From assembly GCA_002049455.2 (NCBI GenBank), contig KV918763.1:620001-684000 (forward strand): DNA of 64,000 nt, in the 5' to 3' direction. How positions within the stretch are numbered: the first letter of the stretch is position 1; the number at the start of each line of letters is the position of its first letter. This document shows, piece after piece, positions 1 to 10,909 of the stretch. Under the pieces are notes generated by a model. That model had not been told where the DNA came from. It searched no databases and saw only the letters and a list, made by a program, of their open reading frames with translations. Source of the DNA: Porphyra umbilicalis (Eukaryota > Rhodophyta > Bangiophyceae > Bangiales > Bangiaceae). A program made the translations under genes and the position numbers.

Positions 1-898
1 GAGAGAGAGGGAGCCACTGGAGGCCGGCCTCTCCTGAGGACTGGCAGGGGGGGGGAAGCAGGGGCGGCCACTGCACGCGGACCTCGGCGTTGTGGGTGCG
101 TCCGTGAGCCAAGCGCGGCCGCGGCGGCCGTGGGACCCCGCGGTCGGTTTGGAGCGGCGAGGTGGCGTCCCGCGCCGAGAGTGTGCCCCTGCCTGCCCGC
201 CACGCCGCCTGCCGGTGAGAGGGCCAGCGCGGCAGCTGCCGCCGCAGCGGGGGGGGAGTTGGGGGGGCGGGAGTGCAGCCGAGGGGGGGCCAAGGGAGGG
301 GGGCTGGCGGCCGGGGTGTACACCGATTCGCGCACCCCCTGCCTGACGCACCGGTGCGCTCCCGGAAGAGGTCCCTCGCCGACGCGTGTCGCGGCCCGCT
401 GGGACCACCTGCGGGCGACGGCGGGGATCGCGGGGGTGCAGGCTGCGGTCACCAGCCGAGCGCCGGCGAGACGTGCGGCGAGACGTGGCCCTGTTGTCTG
501 CCTCGGTTGTTGTCGGAGCGCCGTCGACGACGCCGCCCCGTCCGCGAGAGCCTGTGTCCGCCCGTCCGCTGTACATTTTCGTGGCACGCGCATCCGCTGG
601 ACCTTGTCCACGCCTGTCCGACTTGAGTGTGTGCCCGTCGCGGCTTCCCCCGGTGCTGCCTGTGGGCGCTTGGGTGCACGACGGCGTGGTGTGGTGTTCG
701 TCGGGCGTCGTGCACGTACGGACCGCGTCGGTGCGCGGGGTGTGTGGCGGTCTCTTTGACGACTGGGACGCGGTTTGGGTGTGACGTTGCGTTGACCTTT
801 TCGGCGAGACGGCTTTCCTTCCTTCATCCCGCCATCTGTTACCGTCCACACCTGTGTGTGGTGGCAGCCTAGTCACAGCGTGACGCGGCATCGACGCC
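1..898. other. GC-rich 5' flank of the GATA gene, no gene seen
   Basis: Very G/C-rich stretch starting with a short GA repeat. Several overlapping reading frames are open on both strands, but all are Arg/Ala/Pro-rich and none has a recognisable domain, so I read them as by-products of base composition. The last 100 bases or so probably include the promoter or 5' leader of the GATA gene. I see no clear TATA box. Confidence 0.5.
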
Positions 899-2808
899 AT
901 GACAACGTCCGCGCCGCCCCCGGCGGCACTACCGCACGTCGCCGCGCCGGCGGCAACGCCGCGGCAGCCGGTACGCGTATGCGTGCAGTGCCAGACTACG
1001 GAGACGCCGCTGTGGCGGGTTGGGCCGGCTGGCCCCAAGACGCTGTGCAACGCGTGTGGTGTGCGCCGCAGCAAGGCGTTGAGGAAAAAGCAGCAGGCGG
1101 CCGCCGCTGCGGCGGCGGCTGCCGCCGGCGAGCCGCCCCCGCCGACGGGGTCGGTCAAGAAAAAGGCTGCCAGCGGCAGCGGCGGCTCGGGCGAGGGTAT
1201 CAAGACGGCGGCGGCCGTCGCTGGTGCGGGCTTTACAAGACCCAAGGCCGGCGCCAGTGACGTTTCAGCAGCGGGCAGACTGCCGCCGGCGTCGTCGCTG
1301 CCGCGCGGCCCCGGCGGGGTAGTCAAGAAGCGGCGGCCCCGCGCGACACCCGACGGCGCGCGGGCGGGGGTGGGTGCGTTGGATAAGACGCGGGACGGTC
1401 ACCCCGTTGCGCTGGGCGGCCATGGCTTGTTGCGGCGGCCCAGTGGCACCTTGGCCGCGGGCGCCGGTAGCGGTTTGGGCGTCAGTGGTGGTGGGGCAGT
1501 GGGCAGCAGCGGTGGTAGCGAGCCGTGTGGCTTCACCGGCGGGTGGCAGTCGCGGTCAAAGGGCGCCCCGCACGGGTGGCTGTCGCAGGGTGAGGCCCGC
1601 GGCGGTGGCGGCAGCCGTCTGTACGCCGACGACCGCTACGCCGGGGGGACCGTCTACGAGGACCCGCTATCTGCCTATGTGCCGCCGTATGCAGATTTGC
1701 GCGCGGAGCCTCGCTACCAGCCGCGGCCCGGCGCAGAGGAGCCCTACCCGCCACTTCCGGTGACATCCTACGCCACGCACGGCGGCCGCCCGTTTTATCA
1801 GCCCCCACCTGGGCCGTTGGGGACGGCTGCGTCTCCTTCTTCGCCGGCCGTCGCCCTCTCGTCAGCCGCTGCTCGCTCTTACACGCACGTTTTTGGGGGG
1901 CGGTTGCCGCCCCCAAGTGCTTACGCGGCAGCCTACCCGCCCCGACCCCGGTCAGGTCGGCGGGTAGAAGCGGAGGGAGATGTGGACTCTGGCGTGACGG
2001 CCGACGACGGGGCTGAGGAGGAGGGCGCCCGCTTTCGCCGCGGCAGTGGCGGAGGCAGTGGCGGCTGTGCGGACGGCGTTGTTGGGCGCAGGGAGGCTGG
2101 CCACGGCCCCCCCCCACCACCTCCGCCGTGGTCTTACTGGCCAGGACGGGGTGGGCCTAGCGGCAGCAGTGTCATGGACAACAAGGACGACCGTGGTCGT
2201 GTCCGCGAGCCCGTTTACTGGCCGCGCCCTTCGTTTGCCTACCAGCTGCGGATGCCGCTGGAGGGAGAGCGAGAGAATGCTGGCTACGCCGAGACGGAGC
2301 GTTTACCGGAGCGGTCACCGCCGGGCAAGTCGTGGCCACGCAGCGCAGCCAAGGTACGTTGTTTGGTAGGCGCCCTCGGACGAGCAGCTGGTTTGAGCAA
2401 CAATACGGCGGCTAGGCTGATGGAGAGCAGTTGCTGAGCATCGTATCTGACTCGCTCCTGTGTTGCGTTTTTCTCCTCGTGTTCCTTGTCTTCATGCTGC
2501 GCTGCTCCCTGTTTGCCGTTTCCTGTGGTTTGTTCTGCACCCGGTCTTCGCCACTGCCGCTGTTGCTTCGTGTTTGGTTTGTCACTTGTTGCTGCTCTGT
2601 TGCGTCGGTACGGTTCCTTCCTCTCCTTTCTCACATGCGGTCCTACCACTGTCGCACTGCGCAGACGACCCATCTTGCAAACTTCGACGTCCTGGTCGCC
2701 GCCGCTTCGGCAGCTGCGGACCGGGACTTCGCGACGACGCGCTCGGTGTCGCCGCCAACAGGCCGGATGGACGTCCGTGCCCACCAGCCGCGGGTGCCCC
2801 GTACATAG
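899..2808 (+). CDS. GATA-type zinc-finger transcription factor, two exons
   Basis: Probable nuclear DNA-binding transcription factor. Near the N-terminus (about residues 24-55) is a complete GATA finger: a CVQC knuckle, the TPLWR loop, [12 protein letters not shown] and GVR, i.e. C-x2-C-x17-C-x2-C as in plant and fungal single-finger GATA factors, followed by a basic [11 protein letters not shown] stretch and poly-Ala. The remaining roughly 450 residues are low complexity (Gly, Pro, Ser, Tyr-rich) with no second finger. The ATG at 899 is about 25 codons before the finger. The first exon can be read on to a stop at 2437, but a consensus donor (AAG|GTACGT) at 2353/2354 and a pyrimidine-rich acceptor at 2664 join the frame in phase 0 to a 47-codon last exon ending at TAG 2806-2808. 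The finger is certain; the spliced end is a prediction, and the unspliced end at 2437 is the alternative. Confidence 0.85.
2354..2664 (+). other. predicted phase-0 intron of the GATA gene
   Basis: 311 bases, donor GTACGT after an AAG codon, acceptor GCGCAG preceded by a strongly pyrimidine-rich 40 bases. Splicing keeps the frame. Size and signals closely match the intron in the Dispatched-like gene (322 bases, also GTACGT, also phase 0). Confidence 0.65.
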
Positions 2809-4808
2809 CTGCTGCCCACGCGCAGCCAGCGGGATTGTTGCGCAGCCGGTTTTGCTCAAGCACTGGACTTGTCGTGCAGTCGATAGCTCCATAAGGGCAT
2901 TGCGGCGTGGCGGTGGCGGAAGCAGTCACCACCGTTTTTGTTCTTTTTGCGCGGCCGGCTCATCCTCCCCGGCATCGAGCGCATTCTGGGGGCCCTATCG
3001 GTCGACTCGGGTGCCCGTTGGGTTGGGTTCTTTTTTGGTTGTTGCTTGGTGCATGTGTACAGAGGGTGCAATAGATAGCTGTCTAGTATGTTGCATTGCG
3101 AGTGGCCACCCTGCGCCTATCAGGCTGTGTAGCGTGTTCGGTGCCCAGTCGTCAGGTCACACCATGGCAAAACCATGGCCTCGTTGGCGACTGCCCCCCG
3201 GCGGACAGTGACTGCGCCAGGGTTCGACAGCCAGCCAGGTGGGCACCCCCTGCCGGTGCCGACACTGAACCATACAGCCTGACCCCATGGCCGCCACGAC
3301 CATGAGCCTCGCTGCTGCCATCTTGCATATCCGCCAGCGGGCGTGGCGGGGGTCGCGACCTCGCCACAGCGACAGCGATGCAGTCGCACACACGCCCACA
3401 CGCAAAACCAACGACGCCGGTTGGGCGCGAGGTTAGACGGCCGCGCACCTGTGTCCGATCCCAACCCATGGAAACCCCCTCTCAACGGCCGTGCCAGGGC
3501 GAGCGTGCTCTGGGCGGGGCGGGATTGAATGCTGACGCTCGCGGCCCGACTGTGTCGCGGGCGTGCCGACACTGAAAAAAGAAAAGAACCACAGGTTCCA
3601 ACGACAGCTGTCGTGGATCTTGCAACGTCGGACGCTCGCAGCCACACACTGGCAGACTACAGGCAATTCACAACTGGTGCGTCCAATCAAACATCAGGCA
3701 GAGGGACATGGCTCGGTCGCGCATGGAACCGAGTCGAGTGGAATGTACTGAAACTGCGGGACCTCGGCAGGCTCTTGAGAGGCCCACTCGTGCACAGCGC
3801 AAATCGAGCTGACCACACTCTGGTTTCCTCCAGGCGGAATCGATGGGGCCAGCACAGCGAGATACACTGGCTCGGTGGCAGCCGGGGCCGGGGGCAGCCA
3901 CCGGCGGGATCCAGGTCGTCAGGGTCTCCAGTTTGAGCTGCCACATCTACGATTCGTTTCAACCACAGCGGCCGCGGTCGTGGGCGGTCGCCAAGCTGCC
4001 ACGCGAAACGCAGTCATCCCGTGCGCGCTGTGACCAGAGACGAGGCGCGGCAGAATCTGAAGCGCTGAGTCTGACGGTTGTCGAGATCCACCGAGATCCG
4101 CCCTCGTCCGCGAGGGCTGCCACACTCGTGAAGCCGCGAAGTGTTGCCAATCGGGCGGGCCCCAGTGGCGATGACAGGCGCTACGCGCCAAGGTGGGTGA
4201 CCCCACCGTTTGAATTTGAGCGTCTGGCGCAAGGTCAACGCAGGGGGTCCCCTCGTCGGCAGACGAAAGCAAGTGGAGAATGTTGCCGTGCTCTCGCCAT
4301 CGACCACCCATGCCACACTCTTGATGGACTAGCGATAGGACAGCTCTGACTTTTGGTTTTTGTGAGAAATCTCCGTCGAGACCTCTCCCTTCCGCTATCT
4401 CGCTTCCTTGTGGCAGGCACGTGCGGTGTGTACCTCCTGTTGTCGGGCACGTGCGACGACGCCCGTGCGCTCTATATATTTGCACGCACTTGCAATCCCT
4501 CGCGCGGCCCGGCTTCTGCTTGCTGGTGAGACCACTTGCTCAGGTGCCGTGGCTTGTCCACCACAGGAATGTACTGCTTCACGATGAAGTTGCATGCATG
4601 TCAGTCCACCAGCCGCTCTATAGTCTTTGTGACCCAGGAAGGTCGTTGTCGAAGACCGAGGCGAACCTGGGATGCAACTTTCTTGCGAACATGCGTGCGA
4701 ACGCACTGTCATGCGTGTGACAGAGTTTACTTGCACGTGCCGTGCAGACTCTGAGCGACCATACCGTTTGGTGTACCATGTGCAGCAAACACTGGAAAAT
4801 TAACTGTC
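2809..4808. other. intergenic, no supported gene
   Basis: Moderate-GC sequence with many short overlapping frames on both strands. None has a domain, biased composition or splice structure that I recognise. It may contain decayed repeats, but I cannot define one. Confidence 0.4.
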
Positions 4809-4810
4809 TA

Positions 4811-5031
4811 TTGCTGTCTTCTCAATTTTGGCCGATGTGGTCGAAGTCAAGATAGGGTCTCGGTCAAGTGCCCATCGGTTGAACGACTTCATCCGGCTGA
4901 GTGGATGGCTGTTACAGGGTGCTACAGGGTGCTACACGCTGTTACTGTTACAGGGTCTACAGGGTGTTACTGTTACAGTTGATCACCCCTCTTGACATCG
5001 ACGGTATCGGCCAAAATTGGGATGACAGCAA
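4811..5031. mobile_element. MITE-like element with ~46-bp imperfect terminal inverted repeats
   Basis: Left arm 4811-4857 and right arm 4985-5031 are inverted copies (about 40 of 46 positions match). Both begin TTGCTGTC and contain CAATTTTGGCCGAT followed by GTCGA and GTCAAGA. TA dinucleotides flank both ends (4809-4810, 5032-5033), the target duplication expected for Tc1/mariner-like elements. The ~125-bp centre has no ORF and carries a small GTTACAGGGTG-type tandem repeat. A solo related arm is at 10852. Confidence 0.6.
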
Positions 5032-5033
5032 TA

Positions 5034-5800
5034 CATTGCAGCATTGGCTGCAAGCATGGGAAATAGTCCAGAAAAGGCTCCCCTCAAGCGGGCCGCATTG
5101 GATCTCTCCTCTCTTACTCAAAACCAGCCGTCGGGTTCTCTTTCTGCTGAAAAACCGGCTACCGACTGCGAGCGACACTTGCAGAGAGAGTGAGCTTTCT
5201 GCTCATTCGGAAACAGTAAGAAGCGGTCAAACGGACAAGGAGTAAGGCAAGAGAGCAAACTGACGAGGCTTCTGTATAGGTCGCAGCAGCGTCGATGAGG
5301 CATCCCTGATCAGTATTGTGTCAGAAGGCGAAAGAGAACGCTTCATCGGCAGCATCCAGGTACGACACGAGCAGATCAAATGGCCTCCCTTGCGGCATGC
5401 AGTGCAGCATGCCATGCGCGGGTGCCACCCCGGTGCGGCGGTCGGGCGGAGCGCTGACGGGGGGGGCAACCGTCCCGATCTTCGAGCCCGGCGCGCGCAG
5501 ACTCTCCTGTTGAGAGAAACCTACTGCGCTGGCGCCATGTCAATACTGAATAGGGTTCAGAGTCAGTGCTCTGGTCTGCTTCTGACAGTAGTTGCCTGTC
5601 CAACTTGTGGAACAACGGCACCGCAAGTGATACACGCATGACCGGGCGTGCTACAATAAGACGCGCATGCAAAGAAATGCCGGGCAGCCCGCTCGTCAGC
5701 GTGCGTGTGCACAGACAGCACCCACCTCACCGTCGGCACACCGACCATGGCGACGTGGCGTCTGAGTACTCGCAAGCAGCTCTCACAGGCCCAGTGGCAA
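5034..5800. other. intergenic, no supported gene
   Basis: No frame with recognisable coding content. Only short overlapping ORFs are present on both strands. Confidence 0.4.
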
Positions 5801-5804
5801 GGTA

Positions 5805-7009
5805 CTGTCCCTGACGCAATTCTGGATCAAGAATACTGCTCTGGAGGATAGCGTTGTTGGATCTCATCGGAGGAAACATCTGAAGACAGATCTGAGAAGG
5901 CGCTGAGGAGAGCTTTCTTTCGTCTACGGCATGTGCTGCCTTTTGTCTCGTTCTTCTTGTCCTTTTGGTAGCTTGAAGTTGTGTTTCATTGATGACCTTC
6001 CGTGACACGGGCGACGCAACTGTGGATCACGGCGAATCGGATTGATTTCGTAGGCTACTTGGCAACTGTGGACGATCGTCAATTGGAGCAGGCGATCGTG
6101 TTCGATGCGTTGGTCGGTCGTGCTCGCCTCCCCATGCCTGTGCACACAGGACGCGTTGCCCCCGCGTCAGGACTACGCCATCACCCGAGCCGCCCCACCC
6201 CTCCCTGCGGCCAGGTTGGCGCGCCTCGGTGGCTCCTTCGCGGCGTCCGCGCCGCCCCAGCCTGCCACCACGCCGGCGCTCCTCGTCGTCGCCGTCGCGG
6301 CGGCCGCGCCACCCCACACTGCTACCACGCTGGCACGCCTCGTCGGTGCCGTGGGGGCGGACGCGCCGCACTACCATACCACAGCACGGCGCTCGGTATT
6401 GTCGTGGCGGTCGCCCCGCCCCACCGTGCGACAACACCTGCGCGCGTCGTCGGTGCCGTCGCGGTAGCCGCGCCGCCCCACCCTGCCACCACGCCGGCGC
6501 GCGCCGTCGCGGCGGCCGCACCACCGCACCTCACCACCTCGCAGGCCGCTGTCCCGGGCACAGACAGGGGGTGTTGACGGAAAGGGCGCGCGGGCTGGCA
6601 CTTGGCAGCAACGAGTGCACGCGTCGGCGAGAAAGTGCGCGCTCGCGGATGAGTGCCATCCGTGCGGAGGGCCCCCGATCACTGCTCCGGATCACCGGTT
6701 TGTGATCCCGACCGCGATCGATCGGCCGGATCTGCAATGTTACGAGCACTTAGCGCCGAAAGGACGGCCTCCTTCCGCGCCACCCCGACCGTCTCCGTTT
6801 TTTTTCGAGCATACGAGCACCCTTGACAGCAAAAGATGTGCCTTCCTCTGGGCTTTCTGTTGGTATGTTTTCTCCCCCACCGCTGTTTTATTTTTGTAGC
6901 AGCGCCGAAGAAGAGAGAAAAAGCAGTAAAAAGACGGGCAAATGAGCTGGAATCGACGATTCCGGTGATCCAGCTTTGCGTCGCTGATCCAGAATTGCGT
7001 CAGGGACAG
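5805..7009. mobile_element. TIR element (~1.2 kb), non-autonomous, TA-flanked
   Basis: Bases 5801-5829 are a perfect 29-base reverse complement of 6985-7013. Inside a flanking TA on each side, the element ends are CTGTCCCTGACGC and GCGTCAGGGACAG. Next to the right end there is a second, imperfect copy of the internal GATCCAG...TTGCGTC motif (6967-6984). No transposase frame lies between the arms; the interior is mainly the 57-bp minisatellite at 6213-6535. Best read as a deletion derivative or MITE of a TA-targeting DNA transposon. Two independent repeats cannot be excluded. Confidence 0.55.
6213..6535. repeat. degenerate ~57-bp minisatellite, 5-6 copies
   Basis: GC-rich units of about 57 bases centred on GCCACCACGCC...CGTCGTCGG...GCGGCCGCGCCGCCC. 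Translated in the plus frames they give a 19-residue period with APPHxATTPARxVGAV cores, split between two frames. The periodicity is clear. Whether it is ever translated is unknown, because the frame is lost midway. Confidence 0.55.
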
Positions 7010-7309
7010 TACCGCGTGGTCGGAGCGGTGCACCGGCTGCAACCCCGTCTGGTTCCCACTTTGGCCCTTATGATTCTGACTTTGGTGCCCATTTTGATCC
7101 CCAATTCGGTCCTGCCGTGGGTCGTACGCCGCCAAATGGCCCCCCCCGCCCCAACAGTGTGTCTGGCGCCTAGTCAGCCGTGCACGCGTCTCAGTTGGAG
7201 CGGCTGACCTCGTTTGCTCGCCTCCCCACCCGGAACACCGCGCGCGGCCCGTCGACGCCCCCTGTTGCACGCGCAGCGCGCGCCAGCGGATCGTCAGAAA
7301 AGTGGACAC

Positions 7310-7415
7310 TTGAACGGGAGCCTGAACGGGAGTCCCGTTCAAGAAGCTCTTGAAAGGGAGGTTTCCCGTCCAGGCGTCTGTGCTGCAACTGAGGGGGAGG
7401 AGTTCCCGTTCAGGG
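7310..7415. repeat. cluster of inverted TTGAACGGGA / CCTGAACGGGA motifs
   Basis: TTGAACGGGA, CCTGAACGGGAG, TCCCGTTCAAG, a TCCCGTCCAGG variant and TTCCCGTTCAGGG occur within about 100 bases in both orientations. The same motif forms a clean hairpin at 8768-8794, so 7310 and 8794 could be the ends of a ~1.5-kb element. Confidence 0.5.
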
Positions 7416-7443
7416 CATCTGTGTCAGGCCCTGAACCGTCTCG

Positions 7444-8767
7444 TGGCTGATCGCGAGGCCATGCAAAACTGTCGCACTAATCCAAGCCAATGATATCCCT
7501 GCAGTGGATTGCGAAGACGTAAACTGTCCAGGTCGGATTCCTGCACGGGCCTGGATGCCTCTTGCCCACGACGATGCGCTGCACAAAAAGTCGACGCCAA
7601 GGCGCATTCTCGGACCTGAGGTGCACGCGCGAGACCGCGGCCGCCGCTCCAGAACTTACCCCGAGTTGATCTGTCAAGTCGATCGATGACCGACGATTTG
7701 TGTACTTGGTGAGATGACGAATAACGTCAATCATGAATGAGCATGGCCGGCCAATCAAAGTGAGCTATGCCACACTTAGCCCTCGTGGTAGACCGGACGT
7801 CTCCATGGAAACAACGAACTTATCTGGTCGATTGGAGACAACACAGAGTGACAGGCAAAGCCTCTGATGACCTGACCCTCCACCACCGCTGTGGTCGTTG
7901 CGCCATAAGCTGGAGAGGCCCCAGTCAAGCCGATCGATGTCTGGGCCAATCAAACGCAGAAAAGCGCCTCTTCGTTAGGCCTGGACTCTCCACTTTTTGG
8001 CGCAACGACAATATATAGGAAGACCACTGCAGTCGTCATCCAAGATCGGGGCGCCCATGTCGATCTCTCCCGGCTCTTGCTGTCGTGCACCAACGTCCCC
8101 CTCCCCAGCTGGGTGCCCCCCGACCATGCTGGGTCTTTGAGCCAGTCTTCCAACAAGTATGTTGTGCGCTGTTTGTGGTTGGATCCTCTCCTGTCTATCG
8201 TTCCTTTGTCTGTCATTGCGTGTCTTCCATCCAGGTCATTGCACCGAACGTTGCACTACCGCACAGGGAGCCCTCGACCAATGCCAACTATTGTAGCTGG
8301 TATCTGACCCGTGACTACATGTACTACCCTCCATGCATGATTTTTCTTGAGCATCGTGTATGTCTTTCTCCCACTTCCTGATTAGAAGTCTCTCTCCCCC
8401 CTCCTCCCTACGTCCGTCCCCCGCTCCCTGCCTCCTATCTCTTACATCCCCTGTTTTGTCCCGTGGTATCGTTGCTCTTGCTTCTTAGTCTTCTTCCCTC
8501 TCTGTATTTCGAGCTCTCGCTTGATGTGGGTTGTGGATGGTACGGCATCTGTTGCGGTGTTTGTGCCTTGCTCTCGGTACTACCTGCCCACTGGTTCCCC
8601 CACCTGTGATGCTGCCGCCGTTGGTACATGGTCAGCTATGATGGGTGGACTAAGTTTAAGTGTGTGTCTCGCGATCTCCTACCATCTGACCTCGAGATCA
8701 GGTCTGTGCACCTGAGCAACGTTTGTACCTGGAGTTCCCTTGTTCAGGCTCCGTGCCGTAACAGGGG
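7444..8767. other. intergenic, no supported gene
   Basis: Lower-GC sequence between the two CCTGAACGGGA clusters. There is no coding frame that I can defend. The span around 8380-8520 is C/T-rich. Confidence 0.4.
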
Positions 8768-8794
8768 CCTGAACGGGATTTCCTCCCGTTCAGG
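8768..8794. repeat. hairpin, perfect 11-bp arms
   Basis: CCTGAACGGGA (8768-8778) and its exact reverse complement TCCCGTTCAGG (8784-8794) are separated by 5 bases. This is the same motif as the cluster near 7310-7415. Confidence 0.6.
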
Positions 8795-9419
8795 ACCATA
8801 GTTGTGACGATTGCTGCCGCCGCCACCGGCGGGGGTGGCGACGCCCCCCTGGGAGAGACACCCCGCCGCCAACGTGGCTGGTGGCGTGGGAAGAGGGGGG
8901 GGGGAGTCACGTGAGCGGGAAGGGAGTGGGCCGCAGGATGTCCTGGCAGCAGGGCGGAAACCAAGGGGCGGTGCTGCCGGGAGTAGACGCGAGCGACGTG
9001 CCCGGCGCCGCACCGCGCCAACGCGCAAGCTGAGTGCGACCGGCGGGTGCGGCGGCCGCGCCCCCGTTACTGTCAACAGGCGGCGGTCTAGCGCGGCCTC
9101 GGCTGTCGGTGGCGGGTGCGTGGGACGGCGCCGCGAGTCACACCGAATCAGGGCGCCCGCCCCACGCGGGCGCTTGCTTGATACGCTCCCGCGGTCTGGA
9201 TGCACCGCCGCCGCCACCCCGACCACTGGTCATTGCCGCGCCGGCCGTCCGGCGGCGCCGCTGCTCGTACCGGTGACTCTCCGCTGACCTCTTGACGGTG
9301 CCGCAGCCCGCCGCCTCCCCCTCGCCCGCCCCCGCCCGTCCATCTGCCCCCGCGTCTCTGCCTCTGGCTCCCACCGACCCGCTCTCACCCCCCCCCCCCC
9401 CCCACCCTGCCCGTTCACC
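8795..9419. other. GC-rich upstream region of the Cys-rich membrane protein
   Basis: No convincing gene. The last 130 bases are C/T-rich with a long C run (9390-9403) just before the start codon, a likely 5' leader. Long frames on both strands here are Arg/Ala/Pro composition artefacts. Confidence 0.4.
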
Positions 9420-10138
9420 ATGGGGCCCCGCACAACCGCCTCCCTCTGGCGGTGGCAGATGCGCCGCCCCCTCCTCGCCGTCGCGCTCCTCGCCGCCGCC
9501 GCGGCCGCCGCGGCATTGTGCGCCACACCCGCCACCGCCGCTCGCGGCCGGTGCAACCTCGGCGACACGGCGCTGACCCACGTTGGGTGCCGCACCACGT
9601 GCGCCACGTCCTTTCAGTCGTGCAGCCGCTTTGCGCGCGAGCGGTCGTGCCGCTCGTGGTTTTTCAAACGCACCTGCTGCCGCTTTGAGGCGGGGCCCGT
9701 CCAGTTGTGCCCCAACGTGGGGGTGCCCCTCCACCGGTGCTACTGCGCGCGCGGCGGCCTCCGTATTGCGGGGATTGTGCTGTTGGTGCTTACGGCCGCG
9801 ACGCTGGTGGCGGCCGCCGCCGCGGCGTGGTCGCTCTTCCGCCGCCGCGCGACGGCCGCCAAGGCGCGGTCGACCGCGGGGGCGGCCGACGGCACCGCGC
9901 CAGACGCGTACGCGGGGACGCAACCCAAGGCCGACGGGAGGGGGGGGACCCAACCACCGTCTACCCGCCGGCGGACAATGGGGTGGCCTACCCAGCGGGC
10001 GGCGACGTCTACCCGGCGGCTCCAGAGCCGGCCTACGAGACGGCGGCGACGGGGAGGGAGTCGGGGGGGTACCCACCGGTGGGTGGGTATGGGGTGGCGA
10101 GGGGGGGGGCAATGTACAACACGAGGCCGGTGCGGTAG
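9420..10138 (+). CDS. small secreted-pathway, Cys-rich single-pass membrane protein (unrecognised)
   Basis: I do not recognise the family. Visible order: an N-terminal signal peptide ([19 protein letters not shown], about residues 15-33); an ectodomain of about 70 residues with ten cysteines including one CC and one CYC, suggesting five disulfides; a transmembrane segment IAGIVLLVLTAATLV; a short Arg-rich stop-transfer (FRRR); then a Pro/Tyr-rich cytosolic tail. The ATG at 9420 sits in an excellent context (TTCACCATGG). The tail changes frame at a run of eight G (9940-9947). In the new frame it reads YPPADN, YPAGG, YPAAP, GYPPVGGYG and ends NTRPVR at 10138, which is much more protein-like than the other frame. 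I infer a homopolymer length error or real indel. Type I surface protein or receptor-like is inference. Confidence 0.65.
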
Positions 10139-10734
10139 GGTGGCGCGAAAACTGCGCGCAGAGGGGGTTGGTTGGGAGTCCAATGCGACGACGCGCCACC
10201 GCTGGGGTCGTGGGGCGCCGCGCCATCCTCTCGTGTCATGTGTCCCGGGTGTGGGGCATGGGCACTTGTCGTGTTGTTGTGTGGTATTGGCGTCGCAGAC
10301 GCCCTGCCATAGGTGCGGCTAGTCACGACAACCTGTGTGCCGCTGCCCTTTGGTTGCGCCTCGTGTCACGGAGCCGATCCATCCGGGTGCGCTGCGTGTG
10401 GAGCCACCACGAGGAGTTCGGCGGCGGCAACGCCGCCGCCAAACCCACCGCATGGCGCCGTGACGGTGTCAGCGACAGGGGGCGCCCACAGCACGGCGGC
10501 GCGCGCCGACCACGGGCGCGGCGCCCGCCGTCCGCAGCCGCCCCACGGCTGGGGCTGCCGCCACCACGGACCGGTCCAGGGGGACGAGGACTCTGCACAG
10601 GCCACGCGCGGCAATGACGCCGCCCGCCCGCCAGATAGGACTGCCGGCAACAGCCCGAGCCGCGGTCAAAGCAGCAGTCGCTCTCGGCGCCATCGCCTCG
10701 TGCTGCCGCTGTGAGAGTGGGTACTGCCATGGTT
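10139..10734. other. GC-rich 3' region, no supported gene
   Basis: Long frames exist on both strands but have only composition-driven content (Arg, Ala, Pro, Gly). Part is probably the 3' UTR of the preceding gene. Confidence 0.35.
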
Positions 10735-10792
10735 GGATCCACATTAGTAAGGGTAGGATCCATTAGTGAGGGTAGGATCAGCATTAACTAAG
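10735..10792. repeat. short tandem repeat, ~20-bp unit, 3 copies
   Basis: Three successive units start GGATC and contain CATTA, the first two also AGGGTA: GGATCCACATTAGTAAGGGTA-like, then shortened and diverged copies. It marks the boundary between GC-rich gene sequence and lower-GC repeat-rich DNA. Confidence 0.5.
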
Positions 10793-10851
10793 CTATACAG
10801 GAAATGCAACGCAGGTGTCAGAAGTGCGTCTGCGCACGCTGTGGGGGGGGA

Positions 10852-10909
10852 TATTGCCGTGTTCCCAATTTTGGCCGATCTGGTCGAAGTCAAGAGAGGC
10901 TGGATCAAC
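10852..10909 (+). repeat. solo arm of the 4.8-5.0 kb MITE family
   Basis: Starts TATTGCCGTGTTCCCAATTT, continues TGGCCGAT, GGTCGAAGTCAAGA and ends near GGATCAAC, matching both arms of the element at 4811-5031. A partner arm is not clear; a weak inverted match (CCAAGTTGGGAACACTG) lies near 11290-11308. Confidence 0.5.

Noticed and set aside
130-759. Long plus frames before the GATA gene
   Set aside because: Arg/Ala-rich, overlapping in three frames, no motif. Treated as leader or promoter DNA.
4908-4980. Telomere-like GTTACAGGG repeats
   Set aside because: The copies are irregular and few, and lie inside a MITE-like element, not in a terminal array.
6002-6577. 191-codon plus frame across the 57-bp repeat as a gene
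   Set aside because: The periodic peptide switches frame midway and the whole stretch lies within a TIR element. No domain.
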